Assembly: GCA_934725525.1 (NCBI GenBank)
Contig: CAKVCG010000021.1
Span: forward strand, 1-17,246
DNA length: 17,246 bases
Direction of reading: 5' to 3'
DNA from: an uncultured Brachyspira sp.
GTDB taxonomy: Bacteria; Spirochaetota; Brachyspiria; Brachyspirales; Brachyspiraceae
Part shown: positions 8,262-14,442 of the stretch, piece after piece
Numbering within the stretch: the stretch's first letter is position 1
How the letters are laid out: the number at the start of each line of letters is the position of its first letter
Translations under genes and position numbers: made by a program
Notes under the pieces: generated by a model
What the model saw: only the letters and a program-made list of their open reading frames with translations
What the model was told of the DNA's origin: nothing
Databases searched by the model: none

Positions 8262-8525
8262 ATGCCTAATATAAAATCAGCTTCTAAAAGATTAAGACAA
8301 AATTCCGTTAGGAATTTATACAACAGACAAATAAAAAGTTTTTTGAATACTCAGAGAAAAAAAGTAATTAAAACTATAGAAACAAAAGACAAAAACGCGA
8401 TTATGGAAGAATATAAAAAATACGCGAGCGCTTTGGATAAGGCGTCAAGAAAATCTATTATTCATGCCAATAGAGCGGGGGCTAAAAAATCGGATATGAT
8501 GAAGAAAATCAACGCCGTGAAATAA
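8262..8525 (+). CDS. rpsT: 30S ribosomal protein S20
   Basis: This 87-residue, very basic, all-helical protein binds 16S rRNA early in 30S assembly. The N-terminus MPNIKSASKRLRQN, and the C-terminal IIHANRAGAKKSDMMKKINA, are characteristic of S20 and the length is standard. A GGAGA-type ribosome site at about 8250 precedes the ATG. It follows tRNA-Asp by 48 nt and likely shares its promoter. A terminator follows. Confidence 0.97.
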   Translation: MPNIKSASKRLRQNSVRNLYNRQIKSFLNTQRKKVIKTIETKDKNAIMEEYKKYASALDKASRKSIIHANRAGAKKSDMMKKINAVK

Positions 8526-8555
8526 TAAATTTTTAAATTTGTTTTGCATTTTTTT

Positions 8556-8588
8556 AAGCCTATATGTTTTAATGCATATAGGTTTTTT
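8556..8588 (+). terminator. Rho-independent terminator after rpsT
   Basis: CCTATATG (8559-8566) pairs with CATATAGG (8575-8582) around an 8-nt loop, and a run of six T follows at 8583-8588. It lies about 30 nt past the rpsT stop. Confidence 0.85.
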
Positions 8589-8620
8589 ATTTAATATTAA
8601 TAATTAGATTAAATTAAATA

Positions 8621-8648
8621 TTGAAATTTTATTTTAATAAATTATAAT
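8621..8648 (+). promoter_or_regulatory. Promoter for efp
   Basis: TTGAAA (8621-8626), a 16-nt spacer and TATAAT (8643-8648) predict a leader of roughly 50 nt. An AGGAG ribosome site at 8695-8699 sits 6 nt before the ATG at 8706. Confidence 0.6.
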
Positions 8649-8705
8649 AAAAAAATATAATTAAAAATTAAAATTAGAAAAGAATAAAAATTTTAGGAGT
8701 TTTTA

Positions 8706-9269
8706 ATGCTACCAGTAAACGATTTAAGAAAAGGAGACGCTATAATCTTGGACGGAGAAACCTACTTGGTAATGGACGCTCATTTTCATAGGGCGCAGCA
8801 GAGAAAGGCAAATGTCCGAACCAAATTAAAAAATATGCTTAAAGGAAATATCGTTGAAAAAACTTTTTCGTCTACCGAAAGCGTAGAAGAAGCGGATATA
8901 TCTTACAAAAAAGCTCAATATTTATACGAAGAAGGAAACGGTTATATTTTCATGATTTTGGACGATTACGAGCAGGTTCAAGTCGATGCGGAAATATTAG
9001 GAAATAATAAATACTATCTTTTGGATAACAGCGAAGTCGATTTGCAATATATTAACGATGAAGTTACAGCGGTTCGCTTTCCAATTCATGTTATTTTGGG
9101 AATAGCCTATACGGAGCCAGGATTTAAGGGCGATACGACAGGCTCGACTCTAAAACCCGCAAAACTTGAAACAGGAATGGAAGTGAATGTTCCTTTATTT
9201 ATAAATATCGGAGACAAAATCAAAGTCGACACGAGAGACGATAGTTATGTCGAACGCGTAAATAAATAA
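8706..9269 (+). CDS. efp: Translation elongation factor P, with a non-standard apical loop
   Basis: EF-P binds between the P and E sites and relieves ribosomes stalled at polyproline. The 187 residues cover all three beta domains: N-terminal NDLRKGDAIILDGETYLV, VEKTFSSTESVEEAD (about 51-65), and a C-terminal domain with GDTTGSTLKPAKLETG and VPLFINIGDKIKVDTR. The loop contacting the P-site tRNA normally reads about PGKGQA, with Lys34 (E. coli numbering) post-translationally modified. Here the ungapped alignment gives AQQRKA, so the modified Lys position is Gln32 and a Lys lies two residues later. The last base of its stop overlaps the next ATG (TAATG). Family assignment is secure; activation chemistry is open. 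Confidence 0.95.
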   Translation: MLPVNDLRKGDAIILDGETYLVMDAHFHRAQQRKANVRTKLKNMLKGNIVEKTFSSTESVEEADISYKKAQYLYEEGNGYIFMILDDYEQVQVDAEILGNNKYYLLDNSEVDLQYINDEVTAVRFPIHVILGIAYTEPGFKGDTTGSTLKPAKLETGMEVNVPLFINIGDKIKVDTRDDSYVERVNK

Positions 9270-9823
9270 TGCTTTATATAATATCAATAATATTCGGTTT
9301 GTTTATTTTTATCTCAATATTTTTTCTGCCGATTAACGCGCTGATATATTTTGCGATAATATTATTTATTCTTCATATTATATTTACAAAATCAATAATT
9401 AAAACATTTAAAAAAATTTTTTATTTGTTTCCGTATTTTTTGGCGATTTTTATAATTCAATCTCTAAACGCGAGAGGGGAATATTATAAAATATTCGGAT
9501 TATATATTGATAAAACGGGAGCGGATTTTACGATTATTTATTTTGCGAGAATTTCCTCAGTTCTTTATTTTCTTTCGATTTTCTTTATTGTTATAAAAAA
9601 ATTAAAAATTCCAAAAAGCGCTTTTTTTGACGAGTTTATAAGAATAAATATTTTTATGAATATAGTAAAAAAATCTTTCTTTTTTGAATTTGGAAAAATA
9701 AAAGACAAAAATAAAACTTTAAAAGAAAAATTAAATTTGATAAAAAATTTGATTGAAAATGTTTATAACGATTCTTTTAAGTTTTATCCTTACGATAGGT
9801 TTGTTAGTAGGTATAGAAAGTAA
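9269..9823 (+). CDS. Small membrane protein, possibly related to EcfT/CbiQ transporter subunits
   Basis: The 184-residue protein has hydrophobic segments at about 2-20, 22-40, 50-66 and 88-109, followed by a basic, charged C-terminal region with no further membrane segment. The pattern PYFLAIFIIQSL, a short loop with a GLYIDKTG-like turn, then YFARISSVLYFLSIFF recalls the middle of energy-coupling-factor T (CbiQ) proteins. It is shorter than those and shows no clear coupling helices. The start overlaps the efp stop by one base, so translation is coupled. No ECF ATPase is nearby. Treat the family as a weak suggestion. Confidence 0.6.
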   Translation: MLYIISIIFGLFIFISIFFLPINALIYFAIILFILHIIFTKSIIKTFKKIFYLFPYFLAIFIIQSLNARGEYYKIFGLYIDKTGADFTIIYFARISSVLYFLSIFFIVIKKLKIPKSAFFDEFIRINIFMNIVKKSFFFEFGKIKDKNKTLKEKLNLIKNLIENVYNDSFKFYPYDRFVSRYRK

Positions 9824-9885
9824 AAATTTATTTTGTCAAAATATTACTTTAATACTCAAAAATAATGACTCGTATATGCTCTTAT

Positions 9886-9918
9886 ATAGTTTTGAAAGCA
9901 GGTAAAACTATCTCTTTT
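9886..9918 (+). terminator. Possible terminator after the efp operon
   Basis: ATAGTTTT (9886-9893) and AAAACTAT (9904-9911) form a perfect 8-bp stem with a 10-nt loop, followed by CTCTTTTC. The stem is AT-rich and the T run short, so this is a candidate only. It is the one structural feature in 9824-9912. Confidence 0.4.
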
Positions 9919-10059
9919 CAATTTGATATTCAATTATTTTTCTTATTCCTCCTTACTATATCAGTATTTGGAATATATTTAAATTCTTTAATAATTTTCT
10001 TATTTGAACCTATCGCATGTTTAAAAACTTCTTTATTTACTTAAATTATATTTTTTATT
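9913..10059 (-). pseudogene. Degraded duplicate of the 3' end of the epimerase gene
   Basis: These bases align with 11800-11956, the last 50 or so codons of the epimerase, in the same orientation. Agreement is nearly complete except for a one-base insertion near 9950 and an 11-base deletion near 10040, between two TTTAC copies. Both break the frame, and the stop codon is missing. It lies on the far side of the Rpn cassette, so 9913-10059 and 11800-11956 are direct repeats flanking it. Confidence 0.85.
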
Positions 10060-10080
10060 TATATTTTTATAATATTGACT

Positions 10081-10108
10081 TTGACAAATTAAAATATTAT
10101 ATTATAAT
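10081..10108 (+). promoter_or_regulatory. Consensus promoter for the Rpn gene, placed for a leaderless mRNA
   Basis: TTGACA (10081-10086), a 16-nt spacer and TATAAT (10103-10108) are both perfect. The ATG at 10115 begins only 6 nt after the -10 box, about where transcription should start, and no ribosome site precedes it. Translation of the full-length protein would therefore be leaderless. Confidence 0.75.
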
Positions 10109-10114
10109 ATTCTT

Positions 10115-10972
10115 ATGAATAAAAAACCTTTTAATGCATTAAATGATTGTTTTGTTCGGTATTTTTTCACCGACAAAGGCGGAGAGAAAGTTCTTCTTGA
10201 TTTTATAAACGCAGTTATGATTAGCGCAGACATGAAAACTTTTAAGGCAGTTGAAATCTTAAACCCGTTTAATCTAAAGAGGCACTATAAATATAAAGAG
10301 ACTATTGTAGATGTAAAATGCATTACTAAAAACGGAACGGTTGTAATTATCGAAGTTCAATTATCGGGCAATTCAAGATTTCCCGAAAGAATACTTTATT
10401 ATTGGTCTTCTAATTATAGTAAACTTTTAAAGAAAGGCGAAGAGTATGAAGACTTAACTCCTGTAATAAGTATCAATATTCTTAATTTTAATTTGAATAA
10501 AAACGATAAAAATGTGCATAGCTGTTATATGATTTACGATACAAAAAATGCAAGGTTGCTAACCGACCATTTGCAAATACATATAATAGAATTAAAAAAA
10601 TTTAAATTCAAAGATAATGATTTAAAAAAGGATTTAAATTATTGGCTTGGATTTTTCACTACAAAAGATATGGAGGAATATATGTCAGAAATAGTAAAAG
10701 AAAAACCTATAATGGAAGAAGCTCACAAGAGATATAATAATTTTATCAGAAGTCGATTAATGATGAGCGAGTATGAGAAAAAAGAAATCTATCAATATGA
10801 TAAACAAATAACGCTTAAAGAAGAAAGACAAGAAGGAATTAAAGAAGGTAGAAAAGAAGGTATAAAGGACGAAAAATATTCAATAGCAAAAACCTTAAAA
10901 CAAATGAATATGGATAATGCATCTATAAGTAAGGCTACAGGTTTACCAATCGAAGAAATTGAAAAACTATAA
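10115..10972 (+). CDS. Rpn family recombination-promoting nuclease / putative transposase (full-length, RpnL-like)
   Basis: This 285-residue protein belongs to the PD-(D/E)XK Rpn family of DNA endonucleases. The nuclease core spans about 1-185: the opening FNALNDCFVRYFFTDKGGEKVLLDFINAVM is typical, followed by Asp66 in IVDVK and the Glu80-x-Gln82 pair (IIEVQL) that replaces ExK in this family, then RILYYWSSNY. The C-terminal domain (190-285) is helical with EGIK/EGRK/EGIK four-residue repeats and ends in GLPIEEIEKL. In E. coli, Rpn proteins are reported as toxic anti-phage nucleases whose C-terminal domain is also translated separately as an inhibitor. Met190 here has a strong ribosome site, fitting that model. 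No terminal inverted repeats mark it as an insertion sequence. Confidence 0.9.
   Translation: MNKKPFNALNDCFVRYFFTDKGGEKVLLDFINAVMISADMKTFKAVEILNPFNLKRHYKYKETIVDVKCITKNGTVVIIEVQLSGNSRFPERILYYWSSNYSKLLKKGEEYEDLTPVISINILNFNLNKNDKNVHSCYMIYDTKNARLLTDHLQIHIIELKKFKFKDNDLKKDLNYWLGFFTTKDMEEYMSEIVKEKPIMEEAHKRYNNFIRSRLMMSEYEKKEIYQYDKQITLKEERQEGIKEGRKEGIKDEKYSIAKTLKQMNMDNASISKATGLPIEEIEKL
10682..10972 (+). CDS. Internal gene for the Rpn C-terminal domain (RpnS-like putative antitoxin), copy 1
   Basis: An in-frame ATG at codon 190 of the Rpn gene is preceded by GGAGG at 10672-10676 with a 5-nt spacer, one of the best ribosome sites in the window, while the full-length start has none. The product would be 96 residues: a helical part (MSEIVKEKPIMEEAHKRY...), about three EGIK-type tetrapeptides and a terminal helical segment. 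Published work on E. coli Rpn proteins describes exactly this kind of separately translated C-terminal protein neutralising the nuclease. Two more copies that begin at the same Met follow, which strengthens the case that this is a real start. Confidence 0.75.
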   Translation: MSEIVKEKPIMEEAHKRYNNFIRSRLMMSEYEKKEIYQYDKQITLKEERQEGIKEGRKEGIKDEKYSIAKTLKQMNMDNASISKATGLPIEEIEKL

Positions 10973-10987
10973 TACAAGGAAGCTTAT

Positions 10988-11326
10988 ATGTCAGAAATAG
11001 TAAAGGAAAAACCTATAATGGAAGAAGCGCATAAGAGGTATAACAATTTTATTAGAAGCCGATTAATGATGAGCGAGTATGAGAAAAAAGAAATCTATCA
11101 ATACGATAAACAAATAACGCTTGAAGAGAAAAGACGAGAAGGAATTAAAGAAGGCAAAGCGGAAGGAATTAAAGAAGGAATTGAAAAAGGAAAACTTGAA
11201 GGCATAAAAACAGGTGAAGAGAATAAAGCAATCTCAATAGCTAAAACCTTAAAACAAATGAATATGGATAATGCATCTATAAGTAAGGCTACAGGTTTAC
11301 CAATCGAAGAAATTGAAAAACTATAA
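10988..11326 (+). CDS. Stand-alone Rpn C-terminal domain (RpnS-like), tandem copy 2
   Basis: The 112-residue product starts and ends with the same residues as the Rpn C-terminal domain (MSEIVKEKPIMEEAHK to GLPIEEIEKL) but carries four more EGIK-type tetrapeptides, 16 residues longer. It lies 15 nt after the copy-1 stop and has its own AAGGAAG ribosome site at 10976-10982. Against copy 1, differences in the first 40 or so codons are synonymous, while the last 90 or so bases are almost identical, suggesting selection for a protein plus gene conversion. It has no nuclease domain, so it should act only as an inhibitor or partner. Confidence 0.8.
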   Translation: MSEIVKEKPIMEEAHKRYNNFIRSRLMMSEYEKKEIYQYDKQITLEEKRREGIKEGKAEGIKEGIEKGKLEGIKTGEENKAISIAKTLKQMNMDNASISKATGLPIEEIEKL

Positions 11327-11341
11327 TACAAGGAAGCTTAT

Positions 11342-11631
11342 ATGTCAGAGATAGTAAAAGAAAAACCTATAATGGAAGAAGCACATAAGAGGTATAATAA
11401 TTTTATCAGAAGTCGATTAATGATGTCGGAGTATGAGAAAAAAGAAATCTATCAATACGATAAACAAATATCGCTTGAAGAGAAAAGACGAGAAGGAATT
11501 AAAGAGGGCAGAAGATAATGACGAATTGCAACTGCAAAAGCAATGAAATCAAAGAATATGGATATTAATCTTATAAGCGAGTAACTATTGACGAAATTCG
11601 TAAACTTAAACCAAATGCCGAAAAATCATAA
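11342..11631 (+). pseudogene. Tandem copy 3 of the Rpn C-terminal domain, truncated and with a different tail
   Basis: ATG at 11342 with the same AAGGAAG site opens a 58-residue frame identical in protein to copy 2 over the first 42 residues. It stops at TAA 11516-11518 after one EGIK unit, directly followed by TGA. Downstream, in the same frame, ATAKAMKSKNMDINLISE can be read, then a stop, then in another frame TIDEIRKLKPNAEKS ending at 11631. That tail is Rpn-like but differs from copies 1 and 2, so it came from another paralogue. The short 58-residue product (11342-11518) could still be made, because its core is conserved. Confidence 0.75.
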
Positions 11632-11682
11632 TATATTATAAATCAAAAATTATTAATTTTATTATATTATAAAGTCTTAACC

Positions 11683-11775
11683 CTATTTTTTAAATACTAT
11701 TTTATAATTAAGATTATTATCGGAATTTTCTTTATTTAAAAGTTTATCGGCGTTGAATATATATTTAATAGTCAT
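11683..11775 (-). CDS. Small or truncated open frame after the epimerase gene
   Basis: A 30-residue frame (MTIKYIFNADKLLNKENSDN...) begins 19 nt past the epimerase stop. An AAGGAG site overlapping that stop lies about 14 nt upstream, farther than ideal. It may be the beginning of a former next gene of the glycan operon cut off when the Rpn cassette arrived, or a small protein. No family is recognised. The rest of 11632-11794 is AT-rich with no other clear feature. Confidence 0.3.
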   Translation of the reverse strand: MTIKYIFNADKLLNKENSDNNLNYKIVFKK

Positions 11776-11794
11776 TTTAATAATATAAACTCCT

Positions 11795-12799
11795 TTATTT
11801 CTTTTCAATTTGATATTCAATTATTTTTCTTATTCCTCTTTCTATATCAGTATTTGGAATATATTTAAATTCTTTAATAATTTTCTTATTTGAACCTATC
11901 GCATGTTTAAAAACTTCTTTATTTACTCTTTCTTTACTTAAATTATAGTTTTTATTAAATAATTCTTCATATTTATTCCAAAAACTATTTGGATTTCCGA
12001 CTTCGTAAGAAGTTTCTTTATTTAAAGATTTAAATACTATATCTGCAATTTCTAAAGCGGAATATCCATGCCCAGAACACAAATTAAATATTTCCGAATT
12101 ATACTTTTTACTTGAAATAATCATTCTATATAATATTTCCATTAAATCGTCAACATATATGTAATCTCGTTTTACATTTTGTGTATTATAAATAGTCGGT
12201 TTTATTCCGTTAATAATTTCTCTTATTAAATAACTAGTAAAAGGAGGATACTTTCTTTTAAAATCTTGATGAGGTCCGTAGACATTAAAAAATCTGCATA
12301 TTATAATATCCATACCGTAGTTATTTGAATAAGATTTGCATATTTGTTCCGCACAATATTTTGTTGTAGCGTATATTAGATTTGGATTAACTTGAATATC
12401 TTCTTCAAACTGTTTTTTTGTATTATTATTTTCATAAACCGCAGAAGTAGATGAAAATATTATTCTTTTAATATTAGAACTTCTGCATGAATTTAAAACA
12501 TTTACTAAACCTGTAATGTTAATATCCAATGCTTTTTGAGGATTTGACTCGCATTCTGGCAATGCCGATATGCCAGCCAAATGCACTATAATATCTATAT
12601 CTTTTAAATATTTTAAAAAATCCTTCGCTCTTATATCGTCAAGTATAAAATTATTTTTTAGAATATCGTTATCTTCAAAGTTATCTTTATATCCGTATTC
12701 TAAATTGTCTAATATTTTTACATTGTAATTTTTTTGTAGTAAAAATTTTGCAAATTCAGAGCCTATAAAACCAGCCCCTCCAGTAATTAAAATATTCAT
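11795..12799 (-). CDS. NAD-dependent epimerase/dehydratase (nucleotide-sugar, extended SDR)
   Basis: This 334-residue enzyme belongs to the extended short-chain dehydrogenases that epimerise or dehydrate nucleotide sugars for surface glycans. The N-terminal NAD loop is GGAGFIG (7-13), Asp31 follows the second strand (KILDN) to bind the ribose, IVHLAG (71-76) is typical, and the catalytic Tyr-x3-Lys is YATTK (143-147) after FSSTSAVY. The CRFFNVYGPHQ stretch and VKRDYIYVDD are further family signatures. The precise sugar cannot be told. A GGAGG site precedes the ATG and the gene lies 14 nt after the glycosyltransferase. Its last 50 or so codons are duplicated at 9913-10059. Confidence 0.93.
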   Translation of the reverse strand: MNILITGGAGFIGSEFAKFLLQKNYNVKILDNLEYGYKDNFEDNDILKNNFILDDIRAKDFLKYLKDIDIIVHLAGISALPECESNPQKALDINITGLVNVLNSCRSSNIKRIIFSSTSAVYENNNTKKQFEEDIQVNPNLIYATTKYCAEQICKSYSNNYGMDIIICRFFNVYGPHQDFKRKYPPFTSYLIREIINGIKPTIYNTQNVKRDYIYVDDLMEILYRMIISSKKYNSEIFNLCSGHGYSALEIADIVFKSLNKETSYEVGNPNSFWNKYEELFNKNYNLSKERVNKEVFKHAIGSNKKIIKEFKYIPNTDIERGIRKIIEYQIEKK

Positions 12800-12813
12800 A
12801 AATTAAACCTCCA

Positions 12814-13593
12814 CTAATTTTTATATATTACGGTATAAGAGTAATCGTTAATTTTTTCTCTTTTTATAAAAAGCTTATTAGGAAAAATAAAATATAATAA
12901 ACAAAATTTAATTATTTCAAATCCTTGTTTAAACATTTTGGCATTGCTTATTTGGTCGTCTTCTCTCCAATTTATAGGAAAAAAGCTATATTTTAGTTTT
13001 TTCCAAGAAATATATAGAAGCATTAAGTTATTAAAAGTTAAACTATTTGGAAGAATTTCTATATAAAATTTTGATTTTAAGAATTCTAATTTAAACATAT
13101 TCAAACCAGAACCCATATCATACACAGGCTTTTTTGATACTATAGAATATACGGTATTCAAAACATGATTTCCCGCTATTCGTATAAATGAATAACCTTT
13201 TATTGTCGCACCTTTCATAAATCTTGCGCCTAAAAAAGCGTCATATTGAAACGCCGTTTTATCTTTTATATACGAAATTATATCTTTTATACTTCCTTGG
13301 TCGTCTCCATGAAGAACTATTATATAATCGTAATTATTTTCTATCGCGTAATTAAAAGCGACTTTATGCGAACCTCCCAAACTAACATTTTCTTTGTTTT
13401 GTATTAATGTAGTTTTTATATTGTTTAATTTTTTTAGCGATTCTTCCGCAGATTTTAAAGAATTGTCTTCGCTTATATTATCGACTATTAAAATCTCGTC
13501 AAAAAGTTTTTGAGTGTCTTCGTCAAATTGAGATATTACTCTTGATATTTGTTTTTCGCAATTATACATTGGTATAAATATAAGTATTTTCAT
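12814..13593 (-). CDS. Family 2 glycosyltransferase
   Basis: The 259-residue GT-A fold enzyme transfers a sugar from a nucleotide sugar, probably to a lipid carrier or growing glycan. MKILIFIPMYNCEKQI begins the fold, VDNISEDNS (38-46) is the nucleotide loop, GGSHKVAFNYAI precedes the metal-binding HGDDQ (95-99), and a WREDDQ-type motif follows near 210. The enzyme resembles dolichyl-phosphate-sugar synthase-like GT2 members but has no clear C-terminal membrane pair. A GGAGG site precedes the ATG. The start lies at ATGA, the old overlap with the methyltransferase gene: its 5' end is duplicated at 15506-15551, next to the intact methyltransferase 3' end. Confidence 0.9.
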   Translation of the reverse strand: MKILIFIPMYNCEKQISRVISQFDEDTQKLFDEILIVDNISEDNSLKSAEESLKKLNNIKTTLIQNKENVSLGGSHKVAFNYAIENNYDYIIVLHGDDQGSIKDIISYIKDKTAFQYDAFLGARFMKGATIKGYSFIRIAGNHVLNTVYSIVSKKPVYDMGSGLNMFKLEFLKSKFYIEILPNSLTFNNLMLLYISWKKLKYSFFPINWREDDQISNAKMFKQGFEIIKFCLLYFIFPNKLFIKREKINDYSYTVIYKN

Positions 13594-13658
13594 TTATCCT
13601 CCGTTTTCTTTAATATATAAGTTAGCTATGCAGTTAATACTATAAAATTAATATTTAT
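13590..13658 (-). pseudogene. Remnant of the methyltransferase 3' end upstream of the glycosyltransferase
   Basis: Read on the minus strand, this stretch gives INFIVLTA, a stop, then LTYILKKTEDK and TGA, against INFPILMGELTYILKKTEDK at the end of the methyltransferase (15548-15610). It shows that the glycosyltransferase once followed the methyltransferase directly with an ATGA overlap. The rest of 13659-13744 is AT-rich; TTGAAA and TATTAT at 16 nt on the minus strand could be a replacement promoter for the glycosyltransferase. Confidence 0.75.
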
Positions 13659-13744
13659 AATATATTATCTTTATAATTTTTCAATATTTCAACATATAAA
13701 TGCATATCTTAAACTTTATTAAATTATTTTGAAGTTATATTTTA

Positions 13745-13773
13745 TTGACTTATTTTTAGTAAAATGTTAATAT
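13745..13773 (+). promoter_or_regulatory. Promoter for the 216-aa/metallopeptidase module, placed for a leaderless mRNA
   Basis: TTGACT (13745-13750), a 17-nt spacer and TAATAT (13768-13773) end 6 nt before the ATG at 13780, and no ribosome site lies between. The geometry repeats that of the Rpn promoter. Confidence 0.6.
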
Positions 13774-13779
13774 AGTTAT

Positions 13780-14430
13780 ATGAATAAATACGAATTTAAT
13801 AAAAAGTTAGAGAGTATTGGCGTTAACAAATATATATTTCAGCAATATTTAATTGAGCTATTAAATTTTAAAAATTATTGTAAAAATAATAATATTCCAT
13901 ATATTATAAATTTTCACAAGAGAAATCATTTATATAATAATTCAATAATAACAAATTTAGTTATAGATAGAGATATCAAGATTACCAACATACTTATAAA
14001 AAATAATAAAAATAATTATTATATAGCAAGTATTGAAAATAATGATTATAATTTATACGACACGACTATAAAAATTGCTGATAATTATGGCGAAACGCAT
14101 AAAAGCAAAATTCGTAGAGGAGAAAGAGTAAAAGATGCTAGCATAGTTTTAAAATATATAGAATATAAATACATAAAGAATATATACTATGAAAGCGATA
14201 ATATCAATAAATATTACGGTCAGAATAGATTTATAATGTATATACCGTTTTTAGAAACGCATAAATATAAATGTTCCTGTTCACAAAATACATGCTATTG
14301 CAAGAAAGCAAAATATAAATATATAGCTCCGTTAAATATTTATAAACAAAATAATATCTATATAATAGATATTATAACTATATTTAGACTTGATAAAGAT
14401 AGGACTAATAAATATCCAATAAATATATAA
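13780..14430 (+). CDS. Unrecognised 216-aa protein with a CxCx4CxC cluster, first gene of an accessory module
   Basis: I do not recognise this family. The protein is extremely rich in Asn, Ile, Lys and Tyr. The N-terminal 40 residues look helical; residues 41-160 look like mixed strands with a basic stretch HKSKIRRGERVKD (107-119). Cys165, Cys167, Cys172 and Cys174 form CxCx4CxC, a plausible metal site. No signal peptide or membrane segment is seen. It has no helix-turn-helix of the Xre type that usually accompanies ImmA/IrrE peptidases. Translation probably starts without a leader. The metallopeptidase gene follows after 12 nt, with its ribosome site abutting the stop, so the two are co-expressed. 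Confidence 0.7.
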   Translation: MNKYEFNKKLESIGVNKYIFQQYLIELLNFKNYCKNNNIPYIINFHKRNHLYNNSIITNLVIDRDIKITNILIKNNKNNYYIASIENNDYNLYDTTIKIADNYGETHKSKIRRGERVKDASIVLKYIEYKYIKNIYYESDNINKYYGQNRFIMYIPFLETHKYKCSCSQNTCYCKKAKYKYIAPLNIYKQNNIYIIDIITIFRLDKDRTNKYPINI

Positions 14431-14442
14431 GAGGTATCAATT

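Larger units (their letters stand above)
10682..11518 (+). repeat. Three-unit tandem array of the Rpn 3' module
   Basis: Units begin at 10682, 10988 and 11342, giving periods of 306 and 354 bp, both multiples of three. Units 1 and 2 each end in a TAA stop and the same 15-nt linker carrying AAGGAAG. The 48-bp length difference equals four extra tetrapeptide repeats in unit 2. Confidence 0.9.

Noticed and set aside
10792..11331. Minus-strand frames opposite the Rpn modules
   Set aside because: They are low-complexity Ser/Ile/Pro/Phe-rich complements of the EGIK repeat region, with no ribosome site or promoter.
10682..11518. Tandem repeat as a CRISPR array
   Set aside because: The units are 306 and 354 bp, encode protein with stops and ribosome sites, and show no short repeat-spacer pattern.
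10115..11640. Rpn region as an insertion sequence
   Set aside because: No terminal inverted repeats or short target duplications are visible. The flanking repeats are long, in direct orientation and derived from the epimerase gene.
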